Positions 17,184-26,368 of a DNA stretch of 64,000 nucleotides are shown in pieces. Positions within the stretch are counted from its first letter, which is position 1. Every line of letters starts with the position of its first letter. The stretch is from VAZQ01 sp036406655. GTDB taxonomy: Bacteria > Pseudomonadota > Alphaproteobacteria > Rhizobiales > Xanthobacteraceae. The position numbers were made by a program, and so were the translations under genes. The stretch lies in NCBI GenBank assembly GCA_036406655.1, contig DASXAP010000204.1:14201-78200 (forward strand), written 5' to 3'. Under the pieces are notes generated by a model. It was given only the letters and a program-made list of their open reading frames with translations. It did not search any database and was not told the origin of the DNA.

Positions 17184-17450
17184 TCAGCCGCCCCACCATC
17201 TCCGAAACGCCGCGGCTGAATACCGAGCGGCAATGACGGACAGATACCCCAGCTGCAGGCCAAGCGTGAAAACGATCAGGCTGATGGCGATCGAGGCAAT
17301 GGTTTGATCGGCGGCGACGGCAATTGGGACGATAACCATCCCTCCCAGCATCGCGGCCAAAGGCAAGATGAGAACCTTGAATCGGGTTCCGAGCAATGCG
17401 CCTACAGCCCAAGCGAAAGCAGCCAGGGCAGCAATGTGGCTCAGAGGCAT
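17184..17450 (-). CDS. Small membrane protein of the exopolysaccharide locus (88 aa)
   Basis: Its function is not known. Three hydrophobic stretches are visible: IAALAAFAWAVGALLG, VLILPLAAMLGGMVIVPIAV and IASIAISLIVFTLGLQLGYL. It ends with the basic tail RYSAAAFRRWWGG. ATG at 17450 starts exactly at the membrane protein; the reading frame upstream of it is not protein-like. Small proteins of this shape often accompany rhizobial exopolysaccharide genes. It lies between the Wzz-like gene and the initiating transferase on the same strand. Confidence 0.62.
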   Translation of the reverse strand: MPLSHIAALAAFAWAVGALLGTRFKVLILPLAAMLGGMVIVPIAVAADQTIASIAISLIVFTLGLQLGYLSVIAARYSAAAFRRWWGG

Positions 17451-17739
17451 TTGCGGCTTGGCGTGCCCTTTTCGTCCGGTTGCTAGCCGACCCGGCTCAC
17501 CCGTGCTGCGATCCCTGGCAGCGCGGTTTCGCTCCCGGGCCGAACACGGGTGCAGCCCCGGCGGCGCTCGTGGACGGGCCGAAGCTCGCGCCGAACACGG
17601 CACGATCTCCCGCCTTCGCGCAGGAAGCGAAACAGAGAGCGCACCATGCACCTTAGATGACGTCAAGGGATGGTGGCTCCGCCGTGACCGCAAGTCTGCG
17701 GCGGAGTTTCGGGTGGCGCAGCGGTCGCCTATAGCATGG

Positions 17740-18714
17740 CTAACGGGCCAAGCGTGACCGGCGTTCCAGCCCGAACGCGACAAGCAGGCCCAGGCACAGG
17801 CCGGCGGCAATCGCCCCCAGCATCGTGTACAGGGGGTTGGGATAGCTCGGCCGCAGCGGGGTAAGGGGCTTCGTCACAACGCGCGTATCGGTGATCGGAA
17901 ACGACTGCTGCTGCACGTTCTGGACGTACCTGTTCAGGAAGGCCTCATACATCGACTTGTAGGTTTGCGCCTCCGCCTCGAGCTCACGCAGCCTCGCGTA
18001 GCCCTGCCGGCTGGAAGCCGCGTTCTCCGCCTTCAGATCCTCTACTTGCTGAAACGCCTTCGTCATCTGCTCGCGCAGATCGCTGATCCTGGCCTGGAGC
18101 CAGTCACCCGCCTCCCTGCTCTGGTCTATCCGGGCTTCGAGCTGGTCCTGTATATAGACCTTGGCCATTTCGCTGGCGATGCGCGCGGCCTTGTCGGCAT
18201 CGTACGACGTGAACGCTATTTCCATGACATAGCTGCGGCCGAGGAGGCGAACGCTCAGGGCGCGCTTGAACCTCGTCAATACGCGTTGAAGACTTTCGCT
18301 TTCCACATTCCAGCCGGGAACGACACGTGCGGCGATCATTTCCACAGTGCCGATCTGAGTGAACTCCGGATCTTCGGCCAGCGAGAGGTTTCGGATGACA
18401 CCCAGTGCGATCTTTTCCGACTTGACGGTCTGCAACTGGCTTTCGAGGACAGCAATGTCCACGAGCGTCTCGGTTATCGGCTCGCTTTGCGGTGCATGCG
18501 GTCGCTTGGGATCCAGGATCAATTCCGCCACCGCGGTGTAGCGCGGCCGCGCCACCGAAAGGTACCCAAGCCCCACAGCGAGGAACAAGGCGAGGCAGAG
18601 GAAGATCACCGACTTGTGCCGTCGAACGGGCTGCATCTGAAATTCGACGACCCACTGCTTGTCGACGATCTCCATGGCCCTCGAGCCTTCGTCGGGGACG
18701 GTGAGATGCAGCAT
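17740..18714 (-). CDS. Wzz/GumC-like polysaccharide co-polymerase (chain-length determinant)
   Basis: The inner-membrane PCP protein sets polymer length with Wzy and connects to the Wza channel. One N-terminal TM segment (VIFLCLALFLAVGLGYLSVA, ~35-54) is followed by the Wzz domain with ILDPKRP. A long coiled coil (LQARISDLREQMTKAFQQVE, ~205-245) leads to the conserved PSYPNPLYTMLGAIAAGL motif and the second TM near the C-terminus. No tyrosine-kinase domain is fused, so this is a kinase-less PCP and any BY-kinase must be encoded elsewhere. It starts 34 bp after the Wza gene and is surely cotranscribed. Confidence 0.9.
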   Translation of the reverse strand: MLHLTVPDEGSRAMEIVDKQWVVEFQMQPVRRHKSVIFLCLALFLAVGLGYLSVARPRYTAVAELILDPKRPHAPQSEPITETLVDIAVLESQLQTVKSEKIALGVIRNLSLAEDPEFTQIGTVEMIAARVVPGWNVESESLQRVLTRFKRALSVRLLGRSYVMEIAFTSYDADKAARIASEMAKVYIQDQLEARIDQSREAGDWLQARISDLREQMTKAFQQVEDLKAENAASSRQGYARLRELEAEAQTYKSMYEAFLNRYVQNVQQQSFPITDTRVVTKPLTPLRPSYPNPLYTMLGAIAAGLCLGLLVAFGLERRSRLAR

Positions 18715-18748
18715 GACAGGCCCCTGGCTCTATCGAAAACGCGGCCGG

Positions 18749-20074
18749 CTAGTCGGGGCTTGCCGGGGAAGCCGCGTTCTCCGCGCTGGCAGCGAGGTCA
18801 TCCCAGATCACCACCTCCACGAGGTCACCCGGCTCGAGCTCGGTGTACTCCTCGGCCTTCATCCGCTCGCGCTTTCCCTGGCTGTCCCGGAAGATCGTCA
18901 GCTTCGGACGAAAGCCGTTCCCCGAGCTGCTCGAAAGCTGCGAGCGCAGAATGCCCGCATATGCGAGCTTCCGCTTGACGGTGGCCATCCGCGCCCTGAG
19001 CTTGGCTAGCTCGACCTGCGCGCTCTCGAGATCACGAACCAGATCCAGACGTCTCGCATCGGGCAGCTTCTCGACCTGCCGCTGCAGGTCCTGCCCCTGG
19101 AGCGACGTTTGCCCCAGCATGGCTTGGGTCTGCAGGAGGCTCGTGGAAGAGAGCAAAGCCATGCGGCGTGCTTCGGTCGCGCGGGTGAACGGAAGCGTTC
19201 CTTTCTTGACCAGATCGTTGATCCGGCTCAGCTCATCCAGGTCGGCTTTCGCTCCTTCCTTCTCCTTGCTCGCCTGGTCGATCAGCGTGGAGATCCGCTT
19301 GTGCGTCAGATCGATCCCGCTGCGCAGATATGACAGCTGCTTGTTGTAATCGCCCGAGCGCAACCGCAGCTGATCGGCCTCGGCCTTGCGGATGGTGGCA
19401 ATGAGCGCTTCGTCCGCGGCGCCGTCGGTTTGCAGCTCGCCCGGACCGCGATCGATATCGTTCTTGTTGCCCAGCTCCGCTGCAAGACGCTCGATCAGGG
19501 CGGATTGTCTGCTGTAGTCCATCTCGAGCGCGTTGAGCTCGTAACGGAAGTCGAGCGCGTCCATCATCGGATTCGTCATCCGAAACCGCATGATCTCGTA
19601 GCCGCCGGCCATGGCGATCGCCTGGTGGACGGTCATTCGCGGCCGGTATGGCTGCTCACCCGGCTTGCTCACGTCGCCGTTCAGGTAGACGGGGCGATAC
19701 TCGGCGACGACGACGTTGATCTCGTTGGGCGCCACGACGATCGGATGCTCGCCGCCGTCGGGGGTGCGGCGACGGAATACCTTGGTGGGCAGCTCCGCCT
19801 GCATTTTCGCGCGCAGCTCGGCGAGCGTGGAACCCGCCACCCGCAGGGGTCCGAGGAGTGGAAAGTGCGCCACCCCGTCGATGTCGACTGCAACCCTTTC
19901 CCGCAGATCGGGAACTCCGACCGCCTCGAACTCGAGGACGTCCCCGGCCCCCAGCCGATATTCGGCGTGCGCTGCCAAGCTCAACAGGCATGCGAGAGCG
20001 GCCGCGACAAGTTTTCGCACCCGCCTCGAGATCGAGCTCGCGCCGCCCTGGGCCTGTTGCATCACGCTGACCAT
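18749..20074 (-). CDS. Wza/GumB-like polysaccharide export protein with a long coiled-coil extension
   Basis: An outer-membrane or periplasmic export protein. The signal peptide reads KLVAAALACLLSLAAHAEYR, and the polysaccharide-export domain begins at YRLGAGDVLEFEAVG, followed by a SLBB-like part (VYLNGDVSKPGEQPYRPR, MTVHQAIAMAGGYE). From about residue 195 to 390 lies a long charged coiled coil rich in Q/R/K/E, with an R-L-R-S-G-D-Y-N-K-Q-L segment. The end returns to an EPGDLVEVVIWDD strand. No lipobox Cys is seen in the signal peptide, so anchoring differs from E. coli Wza. ATG at 20074 is used; the frame stays open far upstream but without protein-like content. Confidence 0.87.
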   Translation of the reverse strand: MVSVMQQAQGGASSISRRVRKLVAAALACLLSLAAHAEYRLGAGDVLEFEAVGVPDLRERVAVDIDGVAHFPLLGPLRVAGSTLAELRAKMQAELPTKVFRRRTPDGGEHPIVVAPNEINVVVAEYRPVYLNGDVSKPGEQPYRPRMTVHQAIAMAGGYEIMRFRMTNPMMDALDFRYELNALEMDYSRQSALIERLAAELGNKNDIDRGPGELQTDGAADEALIATIRKAEADQLRLRSGDYNKQLSYLRSGIDLTHKRISTLIDQASKEKEGAKADLDELSRINDLVKKGTLPFTRATEARRMALLSSTSLLQTQAMLGQTSLQGQDLQRQVEKLPDARRLDLVRDLESAQVELAKLRARMATVKRKLAYAGILRSQLSSSSGNGFRPKLTIFRDSQGKRERMKAEEYTELEPGDLVEVVIWDDLAASAENAASPASPD

Positions 20075-20324
20075 CAATACTGAACGCAACCGACTATGCC
20101 GCCTTGCAAACGCCGCCACGCCAGCCCGGTTCCCGCGGACGTCGCTTGCTGTCCCGTGCCCGTTTACTGACCCCACACGAGAACAGCGACCGCGCACCCC
20201 GCGAGAAGGCCAGACGAAAGAATTACTCGAGAGGCCGCCCAGAGAGCGAACGATATCGGGCGAGCCGCATTCATTGGGGACCCGTTGATGAGTACCCATA
20301 TCCGCGTTCCGAGTTCCGAGTGCC

Positions 20325-21179
20325 GTGTCACGAGACGAGTGTTCGCGCCATGCGTTGAGCCTGGAACCAGGCAGCAAAGTTGGTACGTGGCGCGAGCCGC
20401 CGAGAGTGGACGGGAGGGCGGCGGCCCCGGCGGCGGCCCCCCGGACGGTCGTGATCGGGAACATTCCGATTGCCGCCGTGACCATTGCCGAAGCCGCCGA
20501 TCGGATGATCGCCGCGGCGCGCCATCGACCGCGCGGTCGGCCGCTCTTCCTCACCTCGGCGAACGGCGAAGTGATCGCGCGATGCATGGACCGGAAAATC
20601 CGCTCGCTGTTCTCGGCCGCCGACGAGATCGTAGCCGATGGACAGCCGATGGTCCTGATCTCGAGATTTTTGCGCCGCAACGCGCTGCCGGAGAGAGTGG
20701 CTACCACGGACCTGTTCCATCACGTCGCGCGGCGTGCGGTCGACGCAGGACTGAGCTTCTACCTGCTCGGCGCCACCGAGCATGAGAATGCCAAGGCGGT
20801 CGCGAATGTAAGAGCCATGTACCCCCGCCTGCGCCTGGCGGGAGCGTGCCAGGGCTATCTCCGGCGCGAGGCACTCGAGACAAAGCTCGCCGAGATCAAT
20901 GCGCTCGCCCCCGATATTCTCTGGGTCGGCATGGGATGCCCTCGCGAGCAAATGTTCGTGTACGAGCACGCAGACCAGCTGCGTAACGTGGGTGTCATCA
21001 AGACTTCCGGTGGACTGTTCAACTTCCTTTCCGGAACAAATCCCCGCGCCCCGCTTTGGATGCAGCAGGCGGGGCTGGAATGGGCTTTCCGGCTCTGGCT
21101 CGAGCCACGCCGGCTGGCTCTGCGATATCTGATCACCAACCCGTGTGCGCTCTACCTGATGCTGATGCACTCGCGCTGA
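20325..21179 (+). CDS. WecG/TagA/CpsF family glycosyltransferase (GT26)
   Basis: GT26 enzymes add ManNAc(A), GlcA or similar sugars to lipid-linked intermediates at the inner leaflet. The core is complete: TSANGEVIARCMDRKIRSLF, the acidic A-D-G-Q-P-M-V motif near residue 105, FYLLGATEHENAKAVANVR, LWVGMGCPREQMFV and the C-terminal R-A-P-L-W-M-Q-Q-A-G-L-E-W. The GTG at 20325 is the first in-frame start and another GTG occurs at 20406; no ATG is available ahead of the domain, so the N-terminus is uncertain. The gene is divergent from the wza/wzz arm, with a 250-bp spacer likely holding both promoters. Confidence 0.9.
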   Translation: MSRDECSRHALSLEPGSKVGTWREPPRVDGRAAAPAAAPRTVVIGNIPIAAVTIAEAADRMIAAARHRPRGRPLFLTSANGEVIARCMDRKIRSLFSAADEIVADGQPMVLISRFLRRNALPERVATTDLFHHVARRAVDAGLSFYLLGATEHENAKAVANVRAMYPRLRLAGACQGYLRREALETKLAEINALAPDILWVGMGCPREQMFVYEHADQLRNVGVIKTSGGLFNFLSGTNPRAPLWMQQAGLEWAFRLWLEPRRLALRYLITNPCALYLMLMHSR

Positions 21180-21230
21180 AGGATTTGCCGTGCCATCGAT
21201 CCCCGAGAACGCGGCCAGCGAGCACCATTC

Positions 21231-22580
21231 ATGTGCCTAGAGACGGGGCGGTCGGCGAGTGCCGGTTGTCGGGATGACGAGTCCATCCCCGACATCCGTC
21301 GCGAGCAGGAGCTCGACGTGGTCATCATCGGCGCGGGCCTCGGTGGCTCCGCCGCCGCGGTAGCGCTCGGCCGCGCCGGTTACCGCGTCGGATTGATCGA
21401 TCGATACGCCCACTATCCGCCCGAGTTCCGGGTAGAGAAGCTGGCCGGTGACCAGCTGGACTGGCTGCATCGCCTGGGGCTGATGGACAGCATCGCCGCG
21501 GCGTCGACCCGCTTCGAGGAGATACTCAACATCCGTCGCGGGAAGGTGATCGACGTTACCAGGAATTCGCACTACGGCATCTTGTACCAGGACCTCGTCA
21601 ACGCCGTCCGCGACCAGCTGGACGCCCCAGCCAGGTTGGTCCTGGGCAAGGCAATCCGCGTGCAGACCTCGCCCGATCGTCAGCGCGTGGAATTGTCGGA
21701 CGGCAGCGAGGTGATTGCGCGGTTGGTCATAGCGGCGACCGGAATGGCGCCCGGCATCTCCCACAGTGTCGGTGTGACGCGCAAAGTGCTTTCCCCGAAG
21801 CATTCGATCACGTTCGGCTTCGATCTCAGCCTCGGTGCCGGCGCCGCCCTCGAGCTCCCGGCGTGCACCTATTATGGTGAAACGGCTTCCGATCGCATCG
21901 ACTACCTCAACATATTTCCGGTCGGGAGCCGGATGCGCGCCAACCTCTTCACCTTCCGCGACGCGCGGGACCCGTGGCTGCGACAGCTGCGGGAGGCACC
22001 GGAGACGACGCTGACCGGCGCGCTCCCGGGCCTGCGGCCATTCCTGGGAGACTTCCGGGTGCACGGCAGGGTCCAGAGCTGGAGCATGGATCTCTACGCA
22101 TTGGAGGGCTATCTCCGCCCCGGTCTCGTGTTCGTAGGCGACGCGTTCCAGACTTCGTGTCCGGCCGCGGGAACCGGCGTGAGCCGGCTGCTGGCCGAGG
22201 TTCATCAGCTCTGCATGGTTCACGTCCCGAGCTGGCTTGCGACTCCGGGGATGGAAGTGGCGAAGATTTCCGCGTTCTATGCGGATCCGGTCAAACGGCG
22301 GTCGGACCGGCGGGCAAGCCGGCTGTCGAGCTACCGGCGGTCGCTGACGCTCGACACCAGCTGGGCATGGGAAATGCATCGCGGGCATACCTTCCTTCGA
22401 CGGCGGCTCGTCGGCTGGGTCAGGCGCCTCAAGCATTCGCATTCGAATCATGCAATCGCATTTCCCGGGCGAAGCATGCCGGCAGATGATGCGGGCGCCG
22501 CTTCGCCTGCGAGCACGGCGCCGACAATCGAAGCGCTTCGAGCCGGTCAGGAAGCGAGCGGGGTTTGCGGCGGAATGTGA
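21231..22580 (+). CDS. FAD-dependent oxidoreductase (PHBH/geranylgeranyl-reductase fold) in the EPS locus
   Basis: Residues ~29-55 contain the dinucleotide-binding signature VVIIGAGLGGSAAAVALGRA ending in an acidic Asp (G-L-I-D-R). The second FAD motif GLVFVGDAFQTSCPAAGTG is near residue 300. These place it with aromatic hydroxylases and halogenase-like flavoproteins. The C-terminal ~60 residues are low-complexity Ala/Ser. A flavoenzyme acting on sugars or lipids is unusual in an exopolysaccharide locus; it may modify the lipid carrier or an attached group. Its 3' end overlaps the convergent glycosyltransferase gene by 34 bp. Confidence 0.8.
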   Translation: MCLETGRSASAGCRDDESIPDIRREQELDVVIIGAGLGGSAAAVALGRAGYRVGLIDRYAHYPPEFRVEKLAGDQLDWLHRLGLMDSIAAASTRFEEILNIRRGKVIDVTRNSHYGILYQDLVNAVRDQLDAPARLVLGKAIRVQTSPDRQRVELSDGSEVIARLVIAATGMAPGISHSVGVTRKVLSPKHSITFGFDLSLGAGAALELPACTYYGETASDRIDYLNIFPVGSRMRANLFTFRDARDPWLRQLREAPETTLTGALPGLRPFLGDFRVHGRVQSWSMDLYALEGYLRPGLVFVGDAFQTSCPAAGTGVSRLLAEVHQLCMVHVPSWLATPGMEVAKISAFYADPVKRRSDRRASRLSSYRRSLTLDTSWAWEMHRGHTFLRRRLVGWVRRLKHSHSNHAIAFPGRSMPADDAGAASPASTAPTIEALRAGQEASGVCGGM

Positions 22581-23797
22581 GCACCCTGGCTGTCCGCGCT
22601 TTCGGTGGAGGCGACCAAATCCCGGATGAGGCGATCATAGCGCTCCACCATCGCCTCCAGCGAGTACCGCTCCGAGAGCCGTTTGCCTGACGAGGTCAGG
22701 GCGTCGCGAAGATCGTGCTCCGCCAGAATGTGGTGAACACCCCGGGCAAAGTCCGCAGCGTCGGATGCCTCCACGAAGAGGGCGCAGGGGCGGCCCTCGA
22801 AGGCCAGGACCTCCCGCAGCACGTCGAGGTTGTTGGCGACAATCGGCAAGCCGGCTTGTGCGGCTTCCACGGCGGCCAGTCCGAACGATTCAGCCGAGGA
22901 CGGAAACACAAACACGTCGAGCGCACGAAGGAAGACTCCTACTCGGTCCGGCGGCAGCTCGCCGAGGAGATGCAGTCGCCCCTCGACCCCGAGCGAGGCT
23001 GCCAATCGCAGAAGCTCTGCGCGCGCCGGCCCCTGCCCGACCAAGGCCAATCGCCATTCCGGCTGCAAGGGCAATAGCGCAACGGCGGCACCGAGGTTCT
23101 TGCCCGGATGGAGCCTGCCGACGCTGCCCAGCAGCGTGCCGTCGGCAGGCAGGTCGAGCTCCCGGCGGGCGGCGTTGCGGTCGAGGCTCGAGAGCTTCGG
23201 CTCGAACCCGTGATCGATCCGAACGACTTTCGCGCGGTACGCAGCGAGGGAGCCCCGGTATTCGTCGGCTATGGTCCGGCAGTTCACCACCATCCGATCG
23301 AACAGGCCGGTGATCCCGAACACATGTTCCAGCAACCACGCCAGCCGCGGCGTCAACTTCAGGCTGGTGGTTCGATTGGCGATGACCGCCCTCACGTTGC
23401 ACAGACGCGCGGCCACCGCCCCTGCGAGATTTCCGTAATGCTGGAAGCATACGACCGCGTCCGGCCGCAACTGCCGCAAGCGGGACAGCAATGTCCGTGC
23501 CATGCGTGCGAGATTGAGCAGTCCGTCAACGGGCTCCCGAGCGCAGAAGTGCGTGTTCGGCTGCTCGTCGTAGGCGGAGGTACGGCGATAGAGGAACAGG
23601 TGATGCACATCGTAGCCGCGCCTCTCCAAGCCCCTGCCGAGGATCCGGGATATTTCCTGCGCGCCCGCTCCTTCTGCCTGGGTCTGCAGCAGCACGACAC
23701 GGAGCTTTCGCCGGGGGACGGATCTGTGCCCCGCCGGACTCGACGACGACGCTGATCCCACGGGCTGCTCGTCCGCTTCTGCAACAACGCGACTCAT
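22547..23797 (-). CDS. Glycosyltransferase family 4 protein
   Basis: A cytoplasmic GT-B enzyme that would add a sugar to the growing repeat unit. The N-terminal domain starts at RKLRVVLLQTQAEGAGAQEI. The C-terminal domain holds GSVGRLHPGKNLGAAV near residue 240 and the donor-binding E-x7-E block in F-P-S-S-A-E-S-F-G-L-A-A-V-E. The preferred start is ATG 23797 (MSRVVAEAD); an in-frame ATG at 23893 would add 32 low-complexity residues. It is the only minus-strand gene among plus-strand neighbours, convergent with the FAD gene and divergent from the GNAT-like gene. Confidence 0.87.
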   Translation of the reverse strand: MSRVVAEADEQPVGSASSSSPAGHRSVPRRKLRVVLLQTQAEGAGAQEISRILGRGLERRGYDVHHLFLYRRTSAYDEQPNTHFCAREPVDGLLNLARMARTLLSRLRQLRPDAVVCFQHYGNLAGAVAARLCNVRAVIANRTTSLKLTPRLAWLLEHVFGITGLFDRMVVNCRTIADEYRGSLAAYRAKVVRIDHGFEPKLSSLDRNAARRELDLPADGTLLGSVGRLHPGKNLGAAVALLPLQPEWRLALVGQGPARAELLRLAASLGVEGRLHLLGELPPDRVGVFLRALDVFVFPSSAESFGLAAVEAAQAGLPIVANNLDVLREVLAFEGRPCALFVEASDAADFARGVHHILAEHDLRDALTSSGKRLSERYSLEAMVERYDRLIRDLVASTESADSQGAHIPPQTPLAS

Positions 23798-23934
23798 GGG
23801 ATTGGAGGCGGACACAACCAAAGGCAGCCTGTTGCTGGATCGGGTCTGATCCCCGACCGGCGGTGGAACTACCGGGCCGGCCTCGTGTTCCATATCTGCG
23901 GCCGCACGGGCCGCATGCGGCACATGATCAGCGC

Positions 23935-25032
23935 ATGGGCGAAAGCGCATACTCGGCGGAGCGGGTCGCCGAGATAACAAGGTTCCTGGAATGCGCGAGC
24001 GACGCGGGCGCGTCTGCTGCGATCACTCCTTTTCAGGCCGCGGGCTGGCTCGAGCCCTGGTTCCGCATCCTTGCACCGGCCAGCGGCACTGAGCCGATGC
24101 TCATCGTCGTAAGGGACACAGCAACCGGGCAGATCGCGATGCTGCTCCCGCTGGTGCGTCGACGCGTTCATGGTGTCGCTGTGCTCGAGTTCCCGGATCT
24201 GTCGGTCTCGGACTACGCCTTCCCTCTGCTTGGTCCGGCTGCTCCCCGCGACGCAAGGGAGGCGCAAGCGGCCTGGCAGGCTGCCCTGGGCTGCGTGCCG
24301 AAAATCGACGTGGTGAGGCTGCACAGGCTGCCCGCCCTCGTTGATGCCCGGGCCAACCCGATCACGTTGCTGTCGGTCAAGGACGCGGGCACCGCTCGCA
24401 ACATCGTCAAGCTGCCGGGCTCGTGGGAGGCATATCTTGCCTCGCGATCGAGATCGTTTCGCAAGGAGCTTCGAAAGCACAAGCGCCTCCTCGAGGAGAT
24501 GGGCGCAGGCGAGTGCAGGATCGAGATGTTGACGGACGCGGCCGAGGCCCGGCAGGCGCTCTCGACCCTGGACTGGTTCCAAAGCAACCGCATGGAAGCC
24601 CTTGGCACCAGATGCATACTGCACCGGGAGCCCTTCTCGAGCTTCTACCGCGAAGTGGTCCGACAGGGGCTTGGAAGCGGATTTGCGTTGCTGTCAGTCG
24701 TGAAGGCCGGCGGGCAAGCTGTTGCGGTCGGCTTCAGCTTGCTCCACCGATCGACCTGCACAACGGTCCGCCTCGCCCACATCGGCGGTGGATGGAACCG
24801 CTGCGGCCCCGGCATCATCCTGGCGACCGAGATCATCAAATGGCTGATCGAGAACGGCCTCGATACATTTGATTTCGGCGCCGGCGAGCACGACTACAAG
24901 ACACGCCTCGGGTGCGAGCTGCAGCCTCTCTACACCTATGAGAAAGCCTTGAGCGCCAGAGGGTATCTGGCGCTGGCCGCCTGGCGCGGCACTAACCTCG
25001 TCCGGCAGTCGAGGATCGGCAAGTGCTCATGA
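23935..25032 (+). CDS. GNAT/FemAB-like acyltransferase (CelD/BcsL-like)
   Basis: The 365-residue protein has the double-GNAT layout of the CelD/BcsL group that often decorates cellulose and other exopolysaccharide loci. Key parts are the FRKELRKHKRLLEE helix near residue 183 and the second-domain strands LLSVVKAGGQAVAVGFSLLH and GIILATEIIKWLIENGLDTF. It ends with F-G-A-G-E-H-D-Y-K-T-R-L-G, the usual closing motif. It probably transfers an acyl group to a sugar or lipid intermediate; the donor is unknown. ATG at 23935 is preferred over a GTG 24 codons earlier. Its stop overlaps the next start (ATGA). Confidence 0.82.
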   Translation: MGESAYSAERVAEITRFLECASDAGASAAITPFQAAGWLEPWFRILAPASGTEPMLIVVRDTATGQIAMLLPLVRRRVHGVAVLEFPDLSVSDYAFPLLGPAAPRDAREAQAAWQAALGCVPKIDVVRLHRLPALVDARANPITLLSVKDAGTARNIVKLPGSWEAYLASRSRSFRKELRKHKRLLEEMGAGECRIEMLTDAAEARQALSTLDWFQSNRMEALGTRCILHREPFSSFYREVVRQGLGSGFALLSVVKAGGQAVAVGFSLLHRSTCTTVRLAHIGGGWNRCGPGIILATEIIKWLIENGLDTFDFGAGEHDYKTRLGCELQPLYTYEKALSARGYLALAAWRGTNLVRQSRIGKCS

Positions 25033-26363
25033 ACCCCTCGCCGCCGGCAGCACCCGGCTCCGGGCGACATTTGGGGCCCGGTCCGGTCATTACCCCCCGC
25101 GCAGCCGTGATGCTGATCATCGGGCTGCAGGCAATCCTTGCCAGCGCCACGTTCAACAGCGAGGTCATCCCTGCCGGCGTTCCCGATGAGATCCAGCAAT
25201 ACCTCGCTCTGCTCGGCTGGCTGCTTCTGATCGCGCTGAGCTACCGGCTGCCGCGCGTGCTGTGGCTCTCGGCAGGACCGGAAACGGTTTCCCTCGTCGC
25301 ATTTTACGCCTTCGCCGCAAGCTCGATCCTGTGGTCGAACCATTCCCCGGCCAGTCTCCTGAAAGGTCTCGTCCTGGCGATCACCACGTTCGGAGCCTAT
25401 CGCGTGGCCGTGACCGTGCCCCTGGAAGCAATCGCGAGGAGCACGCTCGCGGGCTATGCGATCCTGGTGATCCTGTGCCTGTTGCTGGCGATCGTCGTTC
25501 CCGACATCGGCATCGACCAGGGCTGGATGCACAAGGGCCAGTGGAGGGGCGTGTTCGATTCGAAGCAGTCGTTGGCCGTTTCCGCAGGCATATTGCTCCT
25601 CTTTGCGTCGCATTATGCGCTGACGCGGCGGGCCAGGCCTTGGGCTCAACTTGCCTTCTGCGCCGGGCTCGCCGCCATTGCAGCCTCGGGATCCCGTGGC
25701 GGCGCGGCGTTTGCCGCCGCAGGAGTTGCAGCTCTGCTGCTCATTCGGCGGTTCAGAGCCGCAGCGGCTGCGAGCGCGTTCGGGCCACTGGTGTTGACGA
25801 TCCTGGCCCTGCTCATGATCGTCGACTTCGCCCGTTCCGATCGCGACTATCTCACCGTTTTCGACACGGATATCGATCTTACCGAGCGGACGTTCATCTG
25901 GCGCCACGCGCTACAGCACTTTACCTCTCCCCTGATCGGTTCGGGCCTGAACAGCTTCTGGTCCGATCCCCGGCTCAGTGACATCTTTCTTCGCCGACAC
26001 GGGTGGGTCCTCGACAACTTCCACAGCGGCTACATCACCATCCTGATAGAGACAGGGTTCATTGGACTTGCACTCTTCGTCACCGCGCAGCTGTTCCTGG
26101 CAATGAAGCTGCTCAGAATTGCACTTACACGCGCCCTCCCCCTCGACGCGTGCGCGCTCATCGTCGCTTACGCCTGGATGATGTTCATCATCAACTTCAC
26201 GGAGACGCTGTTCCTGCGCTCGACCAATTTCCCCTCGACGTTGCTGCTCGTGCTCATGTTCAAGGCTTGCGTCTTGCTGCCGAGAATGCAGGAAACCGGG
26301 CCTGCTCGAGGCGTCCCGACGACCTGGCCGGCGCGGCCGGGCACGGTCTTCGACAAAGGATAG
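25029..26363 (+). CDS. O-antigen ligase / Wzy polymerase family membrane protein
   Basis: About ten to twelve membrane helices span 444 residues, with a large periplasmic loop near 275-330 that contains the family motif region RTFIWRHALQHFTSPLIGSG followed by LDNFHSGYITILIETGFIGL. Such proteins polymerise or ligate lipid-linked polysaccharide on the periplasmic face. In this locus, with Wzx, Wzz and Wza, the polymerase role (Wzy) is the best reading. ATG at 25029 overlaps the GNAT-like stop by 4 bp. Confidence 0.87.
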   Translation: MNPSPPAAPGSGRHLGPGPVITPRAAVMLIIGLQAILASATFNSEVIPAGVPDEIQQYLALLGWLLLIALSYRLPRVLWLSAGPETVSLVAFYAFAASSILWSNHSPASLLKGLVLAITTFGAYRVAVTVPLEAIARSTLAGYAILVILCLLLAIVVPDIGIDQGWMHKGQWRGVFDSKQSLAVSAGILLLFASHYALTRRARPWAQLAFCAGLAAIAASGSRGGAAFAAAGVAALLLIRRFRAAAAASAFGPLVLTILALLMIVDFARSDRDYLTVFDTDIDLTERTFIWRHALQHFTSPLIGSGLNSFWSDPRLSDIFLRRHGWVLDNFHSGYITILIETGFIGLALFVTAQLFLAMKLLRIALTRALPLDACALIVAYAWMMFIINFTETLFLRSTNFPSTLLLVLMFKACVLLPRMQETGPARGVPTTWPARPGTVFDKG

Positions 26364-26368
26364 AATCA

